From contig JAGNOB010000034.1 in assembly GCA_017990305.1 (NCBI GenBank), forward strand, positions 1-9,236: a stretch of 9,236 nucleotides of DNA, given 5' to 3'. Source of the stretch: Leucobacter sp. (lineage in GTDB: Bacteria; Actinomycetota; Actinomycetes; Actinomycetales; Microbacteriaceae). Shown here piece after piece: positions 6,054-9,236 of this stretch (position 1 is the stretch's first letter; each line of letters begins with the position of its first letter). The notes below the pieces were generated by a model. That model saw nothing but the letters and a program-made list of their open reading frames with translations. It searched no databases and had not been told where the DNA came from. A program made the position numbers and the translations under genes.

Positions 6054-6059
6054 CACCTC

Positions 6060-8795
6060 ATGAGCCGCTCGCAGATCGTGCTCGACCCCGCGGAACCCGC
6101 CCGCCCCAACCCGACCGGAGTCGCACGGGTCAGGCTGCCCGGCCAGCCGCGGCTCCCAGGTCACCTCCTCAGGGCAGGCCTTGGCATTCTCGGAGAGCAG
6201 CGCCTCACCGTTGTCTGCGCACCAACCGGCTACGCGAAGACACCGACGGTTGCCGCGTGGCTCGAACACAGCAACAATCCGAAAACACCGAGCAGCTGGG
6301 TGCGCTGCTCTCAGCTGCATGAGCAGCCACTCTGGGAAGCCATCGCCGCAACGCTCGCCCCCTACGCAGAGCACGGTCAGGGCTCGGGAAAGACACCGTT
6401 CGAGGCGACGCTGTTTCTCGCCAAACGGCTGCGCTCAGAAATCGTTGTCGTCATCGACGACTACGAACTCGAGACGAGTGCGGAGGCCGACCTCAGACTG
6501 TCAGAGCTTTCTCGCGCGACCACGATGCTTGCCCTCATCGTCATCGCGCGCCGCGTCACACTGCTCGACGGCCCACTCGTCGCCGCGACAACGAGGGTCA
6601 GACTCATCGGCGTTGACGAACTCCGCTTCACCCAGGAGGAGGCCGCAACGCTGACCCGCGAGCTCGGGGTACCGCAGAGCGAACGCCTGAGCGTCGCGCT
6701 CGAACGAACCCGGGGCTGGCCGCTCGCCCTGAGCGCGACGCTGAAGATTGGCAGCGATCGCCACTACGCAGGCGAATCGGCCCGCCGCGCTTGGGACCGT
6801 GCGGCGCCTGCGGACGGCTTCGACCCGCTCAGCAACCTTGGCGCCTTCGCCATCGACTCGCTCAAACTCCTCGGCGACACCGAGCAGCACGTGCTGCTCG
6901 CCGCTGCCGATCTCAATGCGATCAGCTTCCAGCAGGTTAGCGACTTCGCTGGCGCCGACGGCGCCACGACCTCAACCATCGTGGAACACCTTCTCGAGCT
7001 CGGTTTCCTCACGACCGCGGGGGCAGCGCCCGCGTCCGAATACCGCTGCCACCCCTCCGTCGGGTGGGCGTTCGCCGAGCACCGCCGCGCCGTCGTTGCC
7101 GCACCAGAGCGGCAAACCACCTACGCGACCCGGGCGCAGGAGGTCGCCGACACCGCACCGCTTACCGCCCTCCAGCTCTTCTGTGCCGCCGGCGAGTTCG
7201 AAGCAGCAGAGCACGTGCTCGCCCGAAACTTCAGCGCGATCGTGCACTCTCCTGACCTTGTCGCGCGAGTGGTACGGACGCTGCCTGAGAGCACGCTTCG
7301 CGACCACCCGACGTTCACGGCCGCGCTTCTCGTCTTCGAACACGCACACCGCGATCTGCCACCATCACGCTCTCGGTTTCTCTTCAACCTCTGGCGGCGG
7401 GGCCTCAAACGGCGATTACCCCAAGGCGCCGCCACCTCTCCGGGCCCAATACACCTGCAGCTCCTCAGCCAGGCGATGGTGATGAACCGTATGACCGGAC
7501 AACTCGAGGTAGCGGGGTCACTCATGCGTCAGGTCGAAGGGCGACTCGACCTATACGCCGCTGCGCCACCAGAGCAGCAACAGCGCCCCTCCGACGACCC
7601 TGCACGTTCAGCGGCCGGAGCCCTCACCGCCATCTATCTTGAACTCGCGCTCACCGCGCTGCTACTCGGCGACATCCGCGGCGCACGCGCCATCCTCGCC
7701 CGGATCCACGGCATCACCGAGATCACGCCTCACCCCGCGATCCCGAACAACCACCCAGCTCACGAGCACCGCGAGATTACAGAGGGCTGGCGCCTCGCTG
7801 CGCTCTCCGAACTCGCACTCACCGAGGCAATTGACGGGCATATGCGCAAGACAAGCGAGCGCCTCGCCCAGTTCGAAGAACTCGCTGCCGCGTCTTCGTC
7901 AACCGCCCCCGGAACGCTGTCGGGCGGCGCCGAGGTCGCCCGCGCACTCCTCGCGCAGGAGACGGGCGACACGCAGCAGCTCGAGCTCGCGGGGGAACGT
8001 CTCCACCCGCTCGGCCGCCGATTCGAACTGTGGCCGCTGTTGCTCATCGCGGAGACCTCCCTCATCAGGACGAGTCGAGGGGCAGAAGCCGCGCTCGCCC
8101 ACCTCACAGCGGGGTTGGGGACCGCGCGCAGAATTCACCCGATCCAGCGACCGTGGAGCGACGTCATTCTCGCATTCGAGGCGATGCTCAACAGCTCGAT
8201 AGGCAACCTCACCCGCGCGACGCAACTGTTGGGCTCCGCGCCAGCCGACGCCGCTATCTTCCAGCTTGAGCGCGCGCGGGTCGCCCTATTCTCAGGCAAC
8301 GACGTCGACGCGTTCCTCATTGCCGAGAGCACGGGTGACACGCACGCGACCAAACGCATGCGGGTCGACAGCCGGCTCATGCTCGCCCTCGCGGCCTGGG
8401 GCTGCGACAGGCGCGACGAGGCGCTCACCCTATTCGGCACCGCTGCGAAGCTCATCGAGCGCTATCACCTCAGGTCTGCCCTCGTTGGCATGCCCTTCGA
8501 ACAGCTCCGAGAGCTCGCCATTGCCGCGCGCGACGCTGACATCTGCGATCTTCTCGGCGCCGTCGAAGAGATCCCTCCGCATGCGCGGGCGACGCGCTAC
8601 GAGCGCCTCACCGCGATGGAACTCCAGACCCTCGCGGCCATCGGCGAACACCGAAACGCCAGCGAGGCAGCGGAGAGCCTCTTCGTCACAACCGGGACAG
8701 TGAAGAAGCACCTCGCTGCCGTCTACCGCAAGCTCCGCGTCGGGGATCGCGACGCGGCGATCCTCCGCGCGAGCCGAATGGGACTCCTCGACTAG
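6060..8795 (+). CDS. LuxR-family (LAL/MalT-like) ATPase transcriptional regulator
   Basis: 911 residues, close to MalT (about 900). N-terminal STAND-type ATPase module: strand and P-loop [13 protein letters not shown] (49-61), Walker [11 protein letters not shown] (127-136), the family motif LRFTQEEA (188-195) and TRGWPLALS (217-225). The middle (about 300-830) is Ala/Leu-rich and helical, like the superhelical sensor region of this class. A C-terminal LuxR helix-turn-helix spans about 850-911: [13 protein letters not shown], then the [20 protein letters not shown] recognition region. Known of the family: an inducer plus ATP drives oligomerisation and cooperative DNA binding. Oddity: the P-loop reads GYAKTP where GYGKTT is usual. 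It is divergent from the pilus operon across a 286-bp repeat-rich region, so it is probably the pilus regulator and autoregulated (inference). Its ligand is unknown. It ends in a CTAG shared with folD. Confidence 0.92.
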   Translation: MSRSQIVLDPAEPARPNPTGVARVRLPGQPRLPGHLLRAGLGILGEQRLTVVCAPTGYAKTPTVAAWLEHSNNPKTPSSWVRCSQLHEQPLWEAIAATLAPYAEHGQGSGKTPFEATLFLAKRLRSEIVVVIDDYELETSAEADLRLSELSRATTMLALIVIARRVTLLDGPLVAATTRVRLIGVDELRFTQEEAATLTRELGVPQSERLSVALERTRGWPLALSATLKIGSDRHYAGESARRAWDRAAPADGFDPLSNLGAFAIDSLKLLGDTEQHVLLAAADLNAISFQQVSDFAGADGATTSTIVEHLLELGFLTTAGAAPASEYRCHPSVGWAFAEHRRAVVAAPERQTTYATRAQEVADTAPLTALQLFCAAGEFEAAEHVLARNFSAIVHSPDLVARVVRTLPESTLRDHPTFTAALLVFEHAHRDLPPSRSRFLFNLWRRGLKRRLPQGAATSPGPIHLQLLSQAMVMNRMTGQLEVAGSLMRQVEGRLDLYAAAPPEQQQRPSDDPARSAAGALTAIYLELALTALLLGDIRGARAILARIHGITEITPHPAIPNNHPAHEHREITEGWRLAALSELALTEAIDGHMRKTSERLAQFEELAAASSSTAPGTLSGGAEVARALLAQETGDTQQLELAGERLHPLGRRFELWPLLLIAETSLIRTSRGAEAALAHLTAGLGTARRIHPIQRPWSDVILAFEAMLNSSIGNLTRATQLLGSAPADAAIFQLERARVALFSGNDVDAFLIAESTGDTHATKRMRVDSRLMLALAAWGCDRRDEALTLFGTAAKLIERYHLRSALVGMPFEQLRELAIAARDADICDLLGAVEEIPPHARATRYERLTAMELQTLAAIGEHRNASEAAESLFVTTGTVKKHLAAVYRKLRVGDRDAAILRASRMGLLD
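8792..8795. other. Shared CTAG: convergent stop codons overlap
   Basis: The palindrome CTAG gives TAG on both strands. The regulator stops at 8793-8795 (plus) and folD stops at 8792-8794 (minus). The genes overlap by four bases with no room for an intergenic terminator, and no hairpin with a T-run was seen nearby. Transcripts must therefore end inside the opposing gene or rely on Rho. Confidence 0.95.
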
Positions 8796-9236
8796 CCCAG
8801 CTGGCGCTCCGCCATCTCAACGACGTTCTTCAGCAGCAGCGCGCGCGTCATCGGGCCGACGCCACCGGGGTTCGGCGAGATCCACCCCGCGACCTCGGCG
8901 ACCGCCGGGTCGACGTCGCCGACGACGCGGCTCTTGCCGGTCTCGGGGTCAGTCTTGCGCGACACACCGACATCGAGCACGATCGCGCCGGGCTTCACAT
9001 CTTCCGCTCGCACGATGCCCTCGACACCCGCCGCGGCGACGATCACGTCGGCCTGGCGCAGCTCGGCGCCCAGATCCACCGTTCCCGTGTGCGTGAGCAC
9101 GACCGTTGCGTTGTATTCGCGACGCGTGAGCAGCGGGCCGATCGGGCGGCCAACGGTCACGCCGCGGCCGACCACAACGACGCGCTTACCAGCCCACGAG
9201 AGACCGTTGCGCTCGACGAGCTCGATCACACCACGC
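8792..9236 (-). CDS. folD: Bifunctional methylenetetrahydrofolate dehydrogenase/cyclohydrolase FolD, C-terminal half, cut by right edge
   Basis: FolD interconverts 5,10-methylene-, methenyl- and 10-formyl-tetrahydrofolate using NADP(H) in the cytoplasm, supplying one-carbon units for purines and formyl-Met. The frame is open through the right edge ([11 protein letters not shown], as after the CTP motif of FolD), so the gene starts outside the window; an internal GTG at 9229 is not a real start. About 147 of the usual 285-300 residues are visible: the Rossmann segment with [14 protein letters not shown], then [37 protein letters not shown] and the family signature [12 protein letters not shown] followed by [11 protein letters not shown]. 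The catalytic lysine/tyrosine region of the N-terminal domain is not visible. It is a housekeeping gene unrelated to the pilus locus and marks its right border. No sign of damage in the visible part. Confidence 0.97.
   Translation of the reverse strand, partial: RGVIELVERNGLSWAGKRVVVVGRGVTVGRPIGPLLTRREYNATVVLTHTGTVDLGAELRQADVIVAAAGVEGIVRAEDVKPGAIVLDVGVSRKTDPETGKSRVVGDVDPAVAEVAGWISPNPGGVGPMTRALLLKNVVEMAERQLG

Larger units (their letters stand above)
5774..6059. promoter_or_regulatory. Divergent control region between pilus operon and LuxR-family regulator
   Basis: 286 bp without a gene. Left third (about 5800-5870): the likely leader of the pilus transcript, with several short inverted repeats: GTTGGC/GCCAAC 5806-5818, GGCAGA/TCTGCC 5825-5855 and GGGAG/CTCCC 5856-5870. 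Centre (about 5880-5955): an AT-rich island unlike the surrounding GC-rich DNA, holding a plus-strand promoter, a 20-bp imperfect palindrome, a bracketing 9-bp inverted repeat and an 8-bp direct repeat. Right third: a strong GC hairpin (5957-5980), then a pyrimidine-rich leader and the regulator's ribosome binding site. No good -35/-10 pair was found facing the pilus operon. The layout suggests the regulator controls both itself and the pili from this segment. Confidence 0.7.

Noticed and set aside
5538..6059. Long N-terminal extension of the regulator reading frame back to an ATG at 5538
   Set aside because: It runs antisense through the tip gene signal-peptide region and the control region. 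The ATG at 6060 has AAGAGAGG at six bases and gives a normal MalT-like start.
6372..6395. GQGSGKT in the regulator (residues 106-112) as the true Walker A
   Set aside because: It lies after the first helical segment, with no preceding hydrophobic strand and no Gly/Ala at the first position of the motif. The P-loop at 54-61 is in the family position.
9227..9229. GTG at 9229 as the start of a short FolD-like protein
   Set aside because: The frame remains open and FolD-like (RG before VIELV) to the window edge, so the gene is simply cut by the window.

Overview
This is a GC-rich, high-coding-density window from a Gram-positive actinobacterium. The evidence is LPXTG-anchored pilins, a class C sortase start, a MalT-like LuxR-family regulator and a FolD with the actinobacterial-style [12 protein letters not shown] ending. 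A member of the Microbacteriaceae such as Leucobacter would fit, but that is an inference from style, not a proof.

Left part (1-5773, all minus strand): a compact sortase-assembled pilus operon. It is read right to left. First comes a 1287-residue LPXTG protein, probably the pilus tip adhesin. It starts at a TTG codon and carries a proline-rich acidic linker, a propeller-like head and a row of Ig-like isopeptide domains. After 80 nt comes a 523-residue SpaA/SpaH-type backbone pilin with a clear pilin motif (YPKN), E-boxes and LPLTG. After 58 nt comes the first 66 codons of a class C sortase, cut by the left edge. The expected division of labour is that the sortase links the backbone pilin Lys187 to the LPLTG threonine of the next subunit, with the large protein at the end of the fibre because it has LPLTG but no pilin motif.

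Middle (5774-6059): a 286-bp divergent control region between the pilus operon and a plus-strand regulator. It holds an AT-rich island with a good plus-strand promoter (TTCACA, 16 bp, extended -10 TGTGATAAT) bracketed by a perfect 9-bp inverted repeat (TGGCAGACG / CGTCTGCCA). A 20-bp imperfect palindrome overlies the -10. Two further GGCAGA-type half-sites lie toward the pilus operon, an 8-bp direct repeat is spaced 21 bp, and a 10-11 bp GC hairpin lies in the regulator leader. No convincing constitutive promoter was found facing the pilus operon, which would suit activator dependence.

Right part: a 911-residue LAL/MalT-type regulator (6060-8795, plus strand) with a degenerate P-loop, a good Walker B and a C-terminal LuxR helix-turn-helix. 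It converges on the end of folD (minus strand, cut by the right edge). The two genes share a CTAG in which each strand reads its TAG stop. folD is a housekeeping gene, so the left-hand cluster looks like a pilus locus with a dedicated regulator set beside core chromosome.

No RNA genes, insertion sequences, CRISPR arrays or attachment sites were seen. The most interesting items are the repeat architecture of the control region, the altered Walker A of the regulator, and the cysteine-rich, propeller-headed tip protein paired with a cysteine-free shaft.
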